Assembly: GCA_030490835.1 (NCBI GenBank)
Contig: CM059975.1
Location: 61,061,174 to 61,125,173 of the forward strand
Reading direction: 5' to 3'
Source of the DNA: Annona cherimola
Lineage: Eukaryota > Streptophyta > Magnoliopsida > Magnoliales > Annonaceae
DNA length: 64,000 nt
This document shows, piece by piece, positions 13,133-26,567 of this stretch. A program made the position numbers and the translations under genes. Positions within the stretch are counted from its first letter, which is position 1. Each line of letters starts with the position of its first letter. A model generated the notes under the pieces. It ran no database searches, was not told the DNA's origin, and saw only the letters and a list, made by a program, of their open reading frames with translations.

Positions 13133-13140
13133 TATATAAG
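13133..13140 (+). promoter_or_regulatory. TATA box of solo LTR 2
   Basis: TATATAAG is followed by a conserved GAACGTCCAAG block and a long purine-rich stretch. Solo LTR 1 has the same order downstream of its TATA at 47931. Confidence 0.5.
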
Positions 13141-13338
13141 GGGGCAAAGTGGGCAGCCCTTGGGACTTTTTTTTGGCATGGTTAGAGAGAGAAAACAACA
13201 AGGGCAGCAGGTTGAACGTCCAAGCAAGGGGAAAAAAGAGAAGAAAAAGCGAAGAAAAGAAGAAGAAAAGAGGAGAAGAAGGAAGGGAGAAAAGAGGAAA
13301 CCAACTTGAGCAAAGAGGAGGTGAATCTACGACTTCAA

Positions 13339-15881
13339 GTAAGTGGTTGTTCCAAGTTTTGTTTTGATGAATCCTAAGTTTTCTAGCTTCATTCATGGGT
13401 CATGAGTTTGATCCATAAAGAACCCTAAATGATGAATTATGAAACCCTCAATTAGGGTACTAAATGAGGAATGAATGAAAGGAGGAGATTCAAGGGTTCA
13501 AGGAAGTTATACATGACTTTAGGGTTAATTACCCAAGGAATACCTAGCTGGAATTATTGGAAAATTCCCAAATATGTTTCTTTTTTAACCATGAATCATG
13601 TTTGGATTATGAAATATGTTTTCATAATTTATATATGTTGATTTGGGTATGATTTAAGTACCTTAGCAAGGTAAAACCTAAAGTTGACAACATGATGGAA
13701 ATTCCACTCTTTTGAGATGGATATGGGGCATGATAAACCAACTAATATGTGGTTTATTTAAAGGGTAAAATACCCTACATCTAAGGTAGAAGGAACTTCC
13801 AACATGGGATGGAAGAAAATTCCAAAATCTGATTTTTTATGGGACACATGATGTGGACTTCCAAGGGTGGCAAGAAAGGCATGAAAAGTTGCTGTTTTGG
13901 GCAACTTAATTTATGGACTTTGAATCCATATAAATACCCAAAATATGGGACAAGAAAATTATGTTTAAGAATTAAAATTGAGGACGTAAAAATCTGTTTT
14001 GATTTAAGTATCAAAAGAGGCATTGAAAGGATAAAAACGGGTCTTAACATTGCTATTTTGGAACCCAATGATGAATGGATTAAAATTCCAAAATTAGACC
14101 CTAAATTATATGTTAATTAAGGGGTTTAATCATTATTAAATAATAAAAAAGTTTCCATGTTGAAAGATTTTAAGAAATACATAAGTTATGTATTGTAAGT
14201 TGAGTGTATGTGGAAGGCTAAGCATGGACAAGTGATGAATAACCTATGTGAATTCCTAAAATGAAAAAATGCATGAAAATGTGAGGGAATACATAATTAA
14301 GGTACTATTTTGGTAATTAATTATAATCTCAAATTTTGAGATTAATATATGATACTTGAGTTATCAACTAAGTGTCCAAAATGAGCACCGACGTATGAAA
14401 AGTGAAAAATATGTTAAAAACGATAAATGGAGATAATGGACCTCCAAATAATGATTTAATGAATGGTTATTATATGTATGAAAGTTTACCCTACATAACG
14501 GTATTAAAAATGAATGAATGGATGATATGATATATATATATATAAGCTATGTTGCTATGTATGAACACCTAACTTAAAATACAAGTGAGTTATGTAAGCT
14601 AATAGAAATCATATGGAATATACATGTATATATATATATGTAACCATTAAGAAAGATAAATATTAATGGTTACTAAGAAGGGTAAATGGTACTTACATGA
14701 AGAAATGATGAATGATGAACCACTAACTAAGATTACATAGTTATGTGGTTATCAAAAGACTTATGAGTAAGTCAATATATATATATATGTCCATTAACGA
14801 GGGTGAAGATGGATATACATTCCAAAGAAAAGATTGATTAAAAGTTAGCATGTTATAAAATGTGAGAGGATATCTTAAATAAATTCAAGAGATTCATACA
14901 CAAGACATAAGTATGGAAGGAAAGAAACAACCCATGTATCAAATTTATATGGGTATGAGGTTAATGTCAAAGAAAGAATGATTTAAAGTTAATGTGTTAT
15001 AAACCATATGGGATTAAACCCATATGACACGTATATATGAATTGAAAAAGAAACAAGGCATGCAAGCACAACATATGATGAAAATGTATAAGGTAATTAT
15101 GTTTACTTGTCTAGGAAAAGGCAATGAAAGAATGGAAGGCGCAAAAGCAGATCCACAGGTAAGCAAGCAGGACTTTTGAAAATGACATTTTATTCTCAAA
15201 TGCTAAAATGCTTTCAAGTTGTTTTACTTGAATGTTTCTAAAACTATTTAAGGGTGGTCATCCCTCTGTCTCTTTATTATGATTTGATTACTGCTTTTAT
15301 TGAAATGATTGATTAAATTCTTCTCTATTTGGAAATGACATGCCAGCATGGATTTAAACAATGTTTCATAGAACCGATGTTCAAATGGATGGTGCAAAGA
15401 ATTCTTTACATGAGAATGACAAGGTGCCATATGTAAGAGGTATATAATGCCGAGGTGACTAAAAGTCATACATGGAATGGAAATCAAGTAGGCTAGTGAA
15501 GACAGAAGCAGGACAAGGAGTCCGCCCTTGACGTTGCTAAATCAGACAAGTCCAGCGCCAAGGATGGAAAAGATCATATTATGAAAGGATGTTCCCCGAG
15601 CCAGCGTACCTTCACATGAAGGATTATGTCATGAATGGAAATGATGCATTTGGACATCCAATGTTTATGAAATACTCAAAAAGTGGGTTTACATGAATGA
15701 TTTTCATGAATGATTTATGAATGGTTTACATGAATGGTTTATGAAAAAGTTTCTATTCCATTGGTAGTTGATCACTTGCTAAGTGTCTCCTATCGAATGG
15801 AGGGAAATGCATTTAAACTAGAATGAAAGATACTTGCTTATTAAGTTTTGACTCATGTTTTGTTTTACCATCCTTAAACAG
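13339..15881 (+). other. Possible intron within solo LTR 2
   Basis: A donor-like GTAAGT follows the purine-rich stretch, and an acceptor-like site (pyrimidine-rich stretch ending in TTAAACAG) precedes GTGCAGGG. Matching sites occur at corresponding places in solo LTRs 1 and 3. No transcript evidence is available, so this remains a prediction. Confidence 0.35.
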
Positions 15882-16402
15882 GTGCAGGGGAAATCAAGTG
15901 ACAGAAAGCATGTTCTTACTAAGGAAAGGAAAAAGGAATTTTCAAAGGTTTGTAATCCTTTGTATGTTGAAGCATGAACGAATGCCCTAATGGGATATGC
16001 TACGAATACCTTGTATAGTTATGACATGACTAAGATAAGAAATGAGTTAAATAATAAGTGCTTGTATGCTAAGAACTGATGAATGTATGTATGTATGTAT
16101 GGAATGAAAATGACATGATTAGGTCAAAAAGGACCTTTAACATAGAAGAGCAAGTTGAGATGTTATGAATGAAATACGCACTTGATATGTGCAATTGATT
16201 ACAAGTGTATTGTTTCTTGTAAGATGAATGAAGTGAAATGCAAAGAAATGAAATGATGATGGATAAAAGAAATGAAAAACATTTGGACGGGATCCAATTA
16301 AGAATCCACCATGTGATCAGGGCAACAATCCTGATTCACATTTACTAATCGATAAGATCTTGGAGTAAGGTTGTGACGCTCGGGCTAGGACGCCACACAT
16401 GT

Positions 16403-17039
16403 ATATGAAGTTTATCATCCAAACAAAAATTAGGCAAATCAAGGAGAACTACTCTCAGATTTTCAAAAAATAGGTCTTAGTAATTTCTAATAGGTTTACA
16501 TTCAGAAATAAGTTTAATTTCTTTACTAGAGTTCATTCATTCACTAAGCCTTACAAATAACATAATGCTTATACGATTTAGAAAAATTCAAGGTGGAGTT
16601 TTATTCACTCAAAATCAAAGTATCTTTCCAAATTCTCATATTTCATTGCATTAGCAGGATTCAATAGAGCTTTCAATAAGATTTTCTCAAATCAAATACT
16701 TTTAGAATAGCTCCATCAAAATTTCAAAATAAGAATTTCAGAAAAAAAGTCAGCAAAAATAAAAAAATAGCTCAAAATATCAACAAAAATCAGCATGAAT
16801 TGCATCCCCCACACTTAACACAACATTGTCCTCAATGTTGAGAACAAAAGCTTAATACCTAATAGATAGTAGTCATGCATAAAATATCACAAGTAATGAG
16901 TTCAGAAATGACAACTAATCATCAACAAATCAAATAAGAAGGTCTCAATGTGCTCAAGTATGTCCCAATAAAAGTCTAAAGGTGAAAATATGAAAGTTCA
17001 AAAAGATAAAAAAAATAGTTAAGGCCTATTCCTAATAAA
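16403..17039 (-). other. Athila 3' non-coding region, proximal part
   Basis: It is non-coding. At 16801-16840 the minus strand has a second module of the type TTGAGGACAATG followed by AAGTGTGGGGGATGC. This looks more like a canonical polypurine tract than the one actually beside the 3' LTR. Confidence 0.55.
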
Positions 17040-18006
17040 ATCTATTGACTCCTCCAAGGAGTTGATCCGTACAGCATCAAATTGATTAGTAATAAAGCCT
17101 TGTAGATCATGCATTTTTTGAATGAGATATTCAAGTTTTTCATGAATAGATCTAGAGCTAGAGGGAATGTCGGATGGGGGAGTCGGAAAAGGAATATCAA
17201 AAATAGGTACATCGGGTGGATCAATCGGCTCAGGGTGCTCTGCAGGTGGGGGAATAAGTGCTCTCTACTTGGGGACAATCGATCCATCTAGAAGCTTCAC
17301 AAAATAATTGTCGTCCTTGTCTTCAGCTTTCATCCTCATATACACAATCATTAGTAGATTAATAAACTCATGACCACTTATATGAGTATGAATAGGGTCT
17401 TGAAAATTGACACCAAATCTGGTAGCAATCATGGAGAGAATGCTCCCCACACATCTTGTTGTTTGGCTTGTGAGCTACAGAGAGGAGATGTTTGAGGAGC
17501 TAATAGCCTAAATTCAGTTTAATATCCTGTTGCATGGTTGTTAGGAAGAACAATTCTTGTGTGCTAACCACCCCTTGGCTATACCCTAAAGAAAAAATTG
17601 ATTGAGTCGTGAAGCGATGGAGGTAGCGAAGTGCTGAATCCCAAATCTTGGATGCCTTGGCGTTACTCAGGTTGTATTCGATATAATCACCTGGCAGTGC
17701 ATTCGAGTTCCACTTAATATGGTTCGACTCTGTTTGTGGATTGAAGTCATCTACTAAGACACGCCACCCCTTATTAGGAAACCCAAAAGTGTGATTGATT
17801 TATGCTAGACTAAGAATATGCTCATGACCCAGAAATCTAAATTTAATGCATTCATTGAGATCATTGGTGGTTGGTAGCAAAATAGCCTCGAGACGACTCA
17901 AAAATTCAATTGTAATTTCAGCATAACTCGGTACTCATGTATGTGCAAACAAGTTCCATCCCATGGTGTCTATGAAATGTTGGACTCTATCAGTAAGCTC
18001 AAGATG
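17040..18006 (-). pseudogene. Athila third open frame (env position), 3' part
   Basis: Reading on the minus strand from 18006, the frames hold FGALTHLELTDRVQHF, later FRFLGHEHILSLA and FGFPNKGW, then SILSMIATRFGVNF. A proline-rich stretch follows, and then a helical tail near EKLEYLIQKMHDLQGFI. This pattern resembles the ATHILA ORF-1 family found downstream of pol in Athila elements. Several in-frame stops and a frameshift break it. Its function in the family is not established. The 5' part lies at 32253-32466, separated by solo LTR 3. Confidence 0.6.
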
Positions 18007-18598
18007 GGTACTGTGGCACCCCAAACTGAGACGTCACTTCCTTACCTCAAGACCTTATTGATTGGTAAATGTGAATCAGGATTGTTGCCCTGATCACGTG
18101 GCAGGTTCTTAATCGGAACTCATTCAAAAAAAATTTCTTTTTCTATCATCATTCATTTTCTTCACATTCTACATCATTCATCATACAAGCGACATTACAC
18201 TTGTAATAAAATTTCATATTCCATTTCATAACATCTCATCATGCTTTTCTATAATGAGATTTACATTCCATACTTACATACATTCAATCATTGTACACAT
18301 CATACATGCATACATTCATTCATTGATTCACATAGGACTTAGATTTCTAAATAAGTTCACATATATATTAACATACCTTAGGATTTTAATCCATGTTATC
18401 TCATTCATTATAGCCTTCATGGCTATCATAATGTACCTTTCTTCTTTGCTTAGATTTGCATCCTTCTGAGTTTCCCGGTACTTGTCTAAGGTTTGGGAAA
18501 ACAAAATGTGAGTGACAACTCAGTAAGCAAGCATTTTATCATTAGGGCAAGACTTCCTTGAAAACCTTTTTCATAAACATCTTGAACATCTTTTTTCT

Positions 18599-19140
18599 GA
18601 GGACATTTATATGTCCTAAAATATTATCATGAAATCCTTTGTTCATGAGGACAATTCTATGTCCTTGAACATTTTCATAAAATATTCATTCTTAAAATCA
18701 TTTACAAGCCACGTCTAGGCTTGTTAAGGCAAAACATATATGTTTTACCCTCTTTAATTAATTCCCTTTTGTCTCAAGTGAACATTTCCAATGTTTCAAG
18801 ACATTTACATAAAACCATCTTTTGCCCGTGGACGTTTTACTTCAAAACATTTTTCTCATAAATCCTTTGACAAAGGAGGACATTCTCATGTCCTAAAACA
18901 TCATTCACATAAGCTTTTCTCGGCAGAGGACATTTTTATGTCCAAAAATATTTTTCGTCATAAAATCCTTTAGCCCAGAGACATTTGGTGTCTCAAAACA
19001 TTTTTGACATAGCTTCTTTTAGCGATGGACATCCATATGTCCTAAAACACTTTTCGTTTAAGCCCTTTGGCGGTGGACATTTTTATGTCCAAAAACACTT
19101 ATCATTTAAATCCTTTGGAAATGGACATTTATATGTCCAA
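18599..19140. repeat. Tandem array with GGACAT...ATGTCC palindromes
   Basis: About nine units spaced mostly 48-58 bp apart carry the palindrome GGACAT-N4-6-ATGTCC, followed by an A/T-rich block with aaaacatttttcataaa. Some units are degraded (18830, 18979) and one gap lies at about 18700-18820. Corresponding places in solo LTRs 1 and 2 do not show this array. Confidence 0.65.
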
Positions 19141-19639
19141 AACCAAGTTTCACATAAATTCTTTTCGTAATCCCCGTCTTAGGGCTTGTTTATAACAAAC
19201 AAGACATATAAAATACATAAACCATTTTCGTAAATGCATTTTCATAAAAATATTTTCTTTCAATTCTGTTATTTACACTTTTGTGTAAAACACCCTATTT
19301 TTAGGGTAATCATTTCATAAAAATTCCTTTAGGATAACTTTCATAAAAACATACTTTCATGTCCTAATCTTTGGGCTTTTCAAAAGCAAAACATAAGTAA
19401 ATGCATTTCTCTCCATCCAGTAGTGACACTTAGCAAGTGATCATGTTACCTTTTGGAAGAGAATCCTTAACAGCACGCTAGCTAGGCGGCTGTTCATTCA
19501 TCCTACTCCCATCTTAGGGAGGGTGCCGCTGACACTCCTGCCATCCCTTAGCGACTTGGCCTTATGTAGAATGGGCCCTGTTCATCCCGATCATGCTCTA
19601 CAACCGGCCTATTCTTTGTACTGGTGCACCATACATCAT

Positions 19640-19810
19640 CCTGACGGACCGCAGTCCGTTTGGTTTAAAGAACCATAGACCGCAACCCATGTCCTTTTAA
19701 ATCGGGATCACAGACCGCAGCCTGCATTCATACTTGCAAAACATCACAGAACGAAGTCTGTATCTTTAAAAATCATTTTTGAAAATGCATCACAGCCCGC
19801 AGTCCGTGTC
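19640..19810. repeat. Short repeat cluster, CACAGACCGCAGTCCGTG type
   Basis: Five degenerate copies of a roughly 20-bp motif (CACAGACCGCAGTCCGTG-like, with an inner near-palindrome) occur at spacings of about 31-45 bp within solo LTR 3. Confidence 0.55.
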
Positions 19811-22800
19811 AACTTGTAAAGCGAGAGCACCCATTTTAAACAAGTTATCATTTGAAATCTAATTTTAGGATGACCTTCCTTAAATTCTTTTAGAATTATT
19901 TTGAGTAAAATATTTTGATAAACATTTGAATTGTTTGAGAAACAATACATCTTAAAAATTCTTATAACAAAAGAACTTCAAAACTTTTGGATTTCCAAAC
20001 ATAAATCATATATTTCTCTAATCTTTTCTTAGTTTCCATTTCAGGGCCTTTTGCTTATAAAAGTTATGCAATTATACCATCTCCTTCTCCACAACCTAAA
20101 AATTAAGTTATTGTCCACATATTTATTATACTATTTTTACATAAAGGAGAATTGCACAGTCTTTTGCATGTCATTTAGCAACCTGAAATTAAACTATTTT
20201 ATGAAATCACTTATTAGGTTGGTCATCCTTAAATCTCATTCAACAACATCCGTATAAACATTTTTCAAAATATTTTCATCATAGATTTCCTTATCTAAAG
20301 GAAATCAAATCTTTTTCGAATATCATTTCAAAACATATGGACTATGTCCAAATCATTGTTTATATTTAAATATCAATACATCAATCCCCATTTTATTTTT
20401 CTTTCATAAACATAATTATTTATCATTAAACATCATAAGAGAAATTTGAAACTTATTTATATTTGTTGTTTTGTGAAAAAGGGTAAAACTCCCTTATTCT
20501 TATAAATACTTTTGAAACAACATCATAAAGAACTTGCTTACTTAAAAGCAAATTCTTAAAGCCATTGACATAAAACATAAAATTCTGTAAAATTAACATC
20601 ATGGAGAACTTGCTTACTCATAAGAAAATTTCTCAATCCTATTAACATAAAACATTGTCAATCAATTGCAACACTCGTGATAAATTCTTTATCTTACAAA
20701 CATTGTTTGCTTCCCATGAAGCAAACCTTAAAGCTCTTCCTTAAAGCCATCATTTTTCAAAACTTGTAGCTTTGCATTAAAGCTGTCATTTTCAAACCTT
20801 GTGCTTGCCCATTCATCAAAACATAATCATAAAAGCATTTACATAATAATTATTTCAACATATAGAGAAAAATTCATAATTTGAAAAGTTCGCTTGCTTA
20901 CCTGAGATCGCCATAATCCTTTTCTTTGCCTTTGCCTAGATAAATGAAAATAACATTTCATTTATTTGCATCATCCTTAAATACTTATTATATTCCTTAG
21001 GTTTTCCAACCTACATAAGTTCTTCTAGCTTAACTCACTTATCTTTCAAGTCGGGTATTCATACGTATCGACATAGCCTATACATATCAAATCATCCATT
21101 TATTTTTAATACCCTTATGTAGGATAAACTTACATGCATATAACAATCATTCATTAAATCATTATTTGGAGGTTCATTACCTCCATTTATCATTTTTAAC
21201 ATATTTTTCATTTTTCATACAACGGTGCTCATTTTGTGCACTTAGTTGCTAACTTAGACATCATATAATAATCTCAAATTTTGAGATTATCATTATTTAT
21301 AAAAAAAGTAACCTAATGCACATTTTCCATCATGTTGTTATGAATTTTTTCATTTTAACAACTTACATAATCCATATATCATTTATTCATACTTATCTCT
21401 TCATATACGTCCATTTCTCAACACATAAATCATATGTTTCTTACAAATTTTCAACACAGAAACTTATCTCTAATTCCAGCATGATTAAAACCCTTAATTA
21501 ACACATAATTTAGGGTTTAATTTTGGATTTATAATCCATTCATCATATGGTTCCAAAACAGCAACATTAGAACCCGTTTTTCATCATTTGACACTTAATT
21601 CAAAATAGATTTCTAATCCATAAATTCCAGAAATTAATCATAATTTTCTTAACCTAAATTTAGGGTATTAATACATATTTAAAACACAAATATTGGTCGC
21701 TTCCAAAATTGCAACTTTCATATACATTTTGGGTACCCTCTGCACCCCTCTTTGAACATCCCTTTGCATATCTTTAAAAAAATCCTATTTAGGGTAATCT
21801 TGTTTACCTCTAATAGGTTAAAAACTCATAATCACTTGTTTATATCCCATTATAAGTTAAATTCCATCACAAAACCTGGAATTTAACATCTATCTTGATT
21901 TATTCCTTAAGCTGTCTATAATGCTGAATTCAGGCACACTGAATTCTCAAAATCTTGAATTAATATCAAATCAAGTAGTTTTGATCTTAAATTTCTATCA
22001 TACCTTAATAACTACATGAATTAATCAAAATAAATATTTCCATCATGAAATATATAGTATTTCTATTTATTTTGGTATTTGTACTCTGCTAGACAGCAGC
22101 ATCCCTTTTCAAATAGCCTGAATCACGTAAATTATGAAGTATATTTATACCCAAAAAACCTAATTTTTATTTTTTTCATGTGATCCTAAATATGTCTTAT
22201 ATATCTTTTAAAATTTTTAGCCCAAAATTCCTTGTATAAAAATTATTAAAAATTATTTTGTGCAGCTGATCCTGCAACCCATTCAATCCTGTCCAGGTTG
22301 ATTGTCCTAGATTTGTAATTTGCAACGTGCTTATCCTTTTAAGCTGAAAATTGGTTCGTTACTTAATCACCATATCATAAGTATTACTACAAAGTTTTAT
22401 GATAAAATTAGTTCATTAACTATTTCTTCCCTATTTTCCTTTCCAAGTCCAGATTTACTACACATAAGTGTAGATTAGAGGATATGGGATAATTAATCCC
22501 CAAATTTAGCTTTATAAATCAACTCATTTAACTAAGAATATTTAATCCTTGAAACATTTTCTTTAAGAGATCCTTTATGACTCAAAACCATGATTCCAAA
22601 TCAAGAAGAAAATTTGGAAATTGGAAGGCTTAAACTCAACGGGTACTTACCCGATTTCGTCGATTCTTTGTCCTAAACTTCCTAAGCTTGCTACCAAGCT
22701 TTTCCTTCCTCTTTAATTTCTACTTTTCCTCCTCTTTTCTCCTCTTCCTTGATGGTTTGGACGTGCCCTAGCTAATCCTTGGAGAATTTTTTTTTCCCTT

Positions 22801-23063
22801 TTTCCTCTCTTCTCTCCCTCTTTGGTATGGACATCCACCCTTGGTTGTTGCTGGAATTTTTCCAGCTCTTATGCCCACTTTTGATCCCATTTGACATTCA
22901 CATTAATGTGCTCTTATCCCATTAAACACTTGGCATCATTTGCTCCAAGATAATTCCATAATTTATCTCTTCATAAATTCACAAAATCATGCATTAATCG
23001 GAGGATATTGTTGTCCACTTGCAACGTCCCACAAGCCAGCCCTTTAGTTTGGCATTTTATGCC

Positions 23064-24725
23064 TGTTGGAAACATGTGGAAAATAATCCAAGTTTATGTT
23101 TTGATGATTAACAAACCAATTTGAGTAAGTGTTAGTTACTAACATGTTTGTGAAGATGATTGAAGGTTATAAAAATGAATAATATGAAGCATGGAAAGTC
23201 AAGTCGATTTTCAAGTCGACTCAGGCATCGACTTAGGCTAAGTCGATCCCCAAGTTGACTCCAGTAGCAACTTTAGCTCGACATTTTCGTCCAGAGTTGA
23301 AAACAGGGAACTAAGCTACCGAAGTCGCAAACGAAGTCGACTCCGCATGCGACTTGGGTGAAGTCGCAGACCAAGTCGACTCCAGCTTCGACTTCGAGGC
23401 GTCATTTTCATCCAGAGTTGAAATTGGGGACGAGATCTGCCGAAGTCGCATCCCAAGTCGACTCCGCATGCGACTTGGGTGAATTCGCAGACCAAGTCGA
23501 CTCCAGCTTCGACTCTAGTGCAGAACTAGCAGATCAAGACGACTCAATGATAGATTCAAGTGAAGATGAAGGCCAAGACGACTCAAACACTCAAATGAAG
23601 ATCAAATGAAGATCAAAGCAAGAAAGGTTGCATGAATTCATCATGTTGGATTATGAACAAACATTTGGACATCATTAGACGTTCTAAGATTCAAGTAGTC
23701 AAGATTACAATGATTCAAAGTTTGCAAGTCACGGAGCTAAAAGGATATCAAGCTAGGATGATTATACTGAGTCCCAAAAGATATAATCAAGGGAAGAACA
23801 ACCAAACATGAAGAAATTCAAGCAAGCAAGGCATTACGAAGATTTCAAGTTCAACTAGCAAGTTGAAGAAGTGAAGTTGCAACCGAAGTCGACTTCACCT
23901 GGACATGGGTCAAGTCGAAAACCAAGTCGACCTAAACTGGAACTTGAAGAAGTTGCGAACAGGCGAAGTCGCAACCGAAGTCGACTCCATCTGCGACTTG
24001 GGTCGCAGCGGTCGGAAAATTTTTGAACGTTGGCGCATTAAATGCGCGCCACCTACTTTCAAACGTTCGATTCCCTCACAAATTATATAAAGCATTCAAT
24101 ATGAACGTGGAGGGTAGCTGAGAATTCATTGAATGAGCATAACTCCCATCTCTAAGAGCATTAAGTGATCAAGCCATCATATAGAAGAAGAACTCCGCTT
24201 TCAAATTGCCAAGAGCTGCTTGCTGAATCATTGAGCCTACGTTACAAGTTCTTCTCTGTGCCAAATCTGCTTCTATGCAACAGTAAAGTGTAGAAACTTT
24301 CTTTCATTTTTTATTGTTGTATTGAACTTAATTTAGTTTGGGTAACTAAGATCAAGTGTAAGAAAAGTAGTGTGTGATTAGAGTGGAACTCATCACCTAC
24401 TAGTGCTGTGTATTGTTGATGCCCCCTAGAGCTGGAATATAGAAGAGAGCAGTGACTCTAGTTGTATTTGTGAAATACGATAGTGGAACCCAAGTCACAA
24501 GAGATGTGAGCTTGGAAGAGTGGAGTAGGGAGGTTGCCCGAACAACTATAAAATCTTGTGTGTTGATATTTATTTATGCTCTCTACACTATATTGCTTTC
24601 CATTTTGTTTCTTCATAAAGGGGACTAGATTAATTTGGGGTAAAGTTTCTGTTTAAGTTGAAAAATTTTAAATACCCAATTCACCCCTCCCCTCTTGGGT
24701 AATTGCCATTAATTCGGGACCAACA
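23064..24725 (+). repeat. Copia 1 5' LTR
   Basis: The 1662-bp LTR begins TGTTGG and ends CCAACA. From about 23190 to 24005 it holds many AAGTCGAC and GCGACTT blocks in alternating orientation. A TATA box (TATATAAA) is at 24084-24091. Confidence 0.85.
24084..24091 (+). promoter_or_regulatory. TATA box of copia 1 5' LTR
   Basis: TATATAAA lies downstream of the GTCGAC-rich block. The same place in the 3' LTR is changed (about 30846-30853). Confidence 0.5.
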
Positions 24726-24727
24726 AG

Positions 24728-24739
24728 TGGTATCAGAGC
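24728..24739 (+). promoter_or_regulatory. Primer-binding site of copia 1
   Basis: TGGTATCAGAGC is the standard copia site complementary to the 3' end of initiator methionine tRNA. It starts two bases after the LTR end. Confidence 0.9.
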
Positions 24740-24773
24740 AGGTCTTTGAGTTTTACCAAAGAAATCTTTTGAT

Positions 24774-26567
24774 ATGGCATCCCAATCTACTTCCGTTCCC
24801 GTATTTGCCGAAGGTCAATCTTTTACTAGGCCACCATTGTTTGATGGGAACAATTTCGGCTATTGGAAGCTACGTATGAAATAACTCATCATGGCTACAG
24901 ATATGGACTCTTGGATTGCAATCCAAGACGGTGTAACATTGCCTATTGATGAAAGAGCTTCCAAATGGACCGATGAGGAAGTGAGAACTGTTAAGAGCAA
25001 CACTAAAGCTATGAACTCACTGTTTTGTGCTCTTACCGCTTCCGAATATGATAGAGTATCCTCTTATCTAACTGCAAAAGAAATATGAGATACATTAACA
25101 TCTATCTATGAAGGAACTTCTCAAGTCCAACGGAGAAGGAGAAATATTTTGATTGGAGAGTTGGAAAGCTTTAGAATGCTAGATACAGAAAATATTTCTA
25201 AAATGTTTGCTAGATTCTCAAAAATTACTAATGCTTTGAAAGGTCTTGAAAAGGAAATTTCTGAATCTGAACAGGTCATGAAAATTCTAAGGGCTCTACC
25301 CAAATCGTGGACTCCAAAAATTACTGCAATAGAAGAAGCAAAGGACTTCAATACATTGAAGCTAGAAGACCTTATTAGCTCACTAATGTCACATGAGCTA
25401 ATCAAGAAAAGAAATGAAGATCACCACAAAGAAAAGAGAGTAATTGCACTAAAAGTCACCCATAACTCAGATGAATCCACCTCATCATCTCACAATGACA
25501 ATGAAGACATTGCTCTACTTACTCGCAAATTTCGAAAGTTTGTGAGAAAAGAAAAGAACTTCAAAGATTTTAAAGAAAGACCTCGAAAAGAAAAGAAAAA
25601 GGAGGCTACAAAGTGCTATAGATGCGGCGGTATGGGACATATGCAAGCTCAATGTCCTACACAGGAAGAAAGATCAAAGGATCAACAAGAAAGGAAGGAA
25701 AGATATGAAAGCAGAAAATTCCAAAGGCCGAAGGGAAAAGGAATGTACATGAATGAAGAAACTTCATCAACAAGTAGCTCCTCAACTGATGATTTTGAAG
25801 CGGCAAATTGTGCAAGAATATGCTGCATGGCGCGGATTGAGCAAGAAGATAATTTGTTGTGTTTAAACACAACGGAAGTTTTGGTAGAGAAAACCACCTC
25901 AACAAAGTGCACAAGTAATTAAGAGGTAACTTCCAAATTTTTCTATTCTCAATCTACTCACTTTTCTTTTCAAGAATGTCTCAAATGTGCTGAATTAGAA
26001 GAATTACAACGTGCATATGATTCATTATATAAGGAAATTAAAAAACTAGGAAACAAGTTATCACTAAAGAGACAACAATGCAATTCCATTATTATTGTAA
26101 ATGGAAAACTAGCTGAAAGTACATCAAAACTGAAAGAAGAAAATGAACTAATATTGAATGAAGTAGAAAAATTGAAAAAGGAGAATGAATCCTTAAATTA
26201 ATCATTAGCTAAATTCTCTAATCCAGAAAAAAATGTTAAAATGTTTCTAAACATGACCTCTCAAAACAATAAAAGAGGTCTTGGATACTCAACATTTGAG
26301 TAAGGAGAAAGTAGCAAATTATGTGTGCCAACACTTGGGAAAAATCAAACTGTACCTATCTACAAGCCCAAAAGGAAACATATTATGTGGACTAGAAGGC
26401 CAAAATTTGAACCACTACATACTTGGAAGCCTACTCTTAGATTACCAACGGCTTGCAATTTTTGGGTTCCAAGAAACACAAGATTTGGACTCTCAAGAAT
26501 AGAACAACAAAGATTAAATCAGTTTACTAACCCAAATGGACCCATAAAATGGGTACCAAAGAGATAA
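24774..26567 (+). pseudogene. Copia 1 gag, broken
   Basis: The frame from ATG at 24774 matches the intact gag of copia 2 almost throughout. It has the N-terminal [15 protein letters not shown] block, the UBN2-type gag core, one zinc knuckle CYRCGGMGHMQAQC (near 25613-25654) and a helical segment. In-frame stops replace residues at about 24882, 25087, 25920, 26199 and 26300. About 24 residues that hold the second zinc knuckle of copia 2 are missing at about 26460. The frame ends at WVPKR and a TAA, as in copia 2. It cannot make full-length gag. Confidence 0.85.

Larger units (their letters stand above)
11879..16397 (+). mobile_element. Solo LTR 2 of the long-LTR family
   Basis: The 4519-bp segment begins TGTGATACTC and ends CGCCACA. 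It is flanked by the perfect 5-bp duplication CATGT (11874-11878 and 16398-16402), with no internal retrotransposon region. It matches solo LTR 3 (reverse strand) and solo LTR 1 at both ends and in many inner blocks. The element it came from is not in the window; a Ty3 type with very long LTRs is my inference. Such solo LTRs arise by recombination between the two LTRs of a full element. Confidence 0.8.
18481..22650 (-). other. Possible intron within solo LTR 3
   Basis: On the minus strand a donor-like CGGGTAAGT ends at 22645-22653. The matching place for the acceptor (pyrimidine-rich, ending in GACAAG) is at 18481, here with AAG in place of CAG. The positions correspond to those in solo LTRs 1 and 2. 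Confidence 0.3.

Noticed and set aside
13088..13396. 102-residue minus-strand frame in solo LTR 2
   Set aside because: It is the reverse of a purine-rich leader stretch in the LTR. Its leucine/phenylalanine/serine-rich composition follows from that, and no domain is visible.
13839..14120. 93-residue plus-strand frame in solo LTR 2
   Set aside because: The homologous stretch in solo LTR 3 (about 21460-21700) does not keep the frame, so it is not coding.
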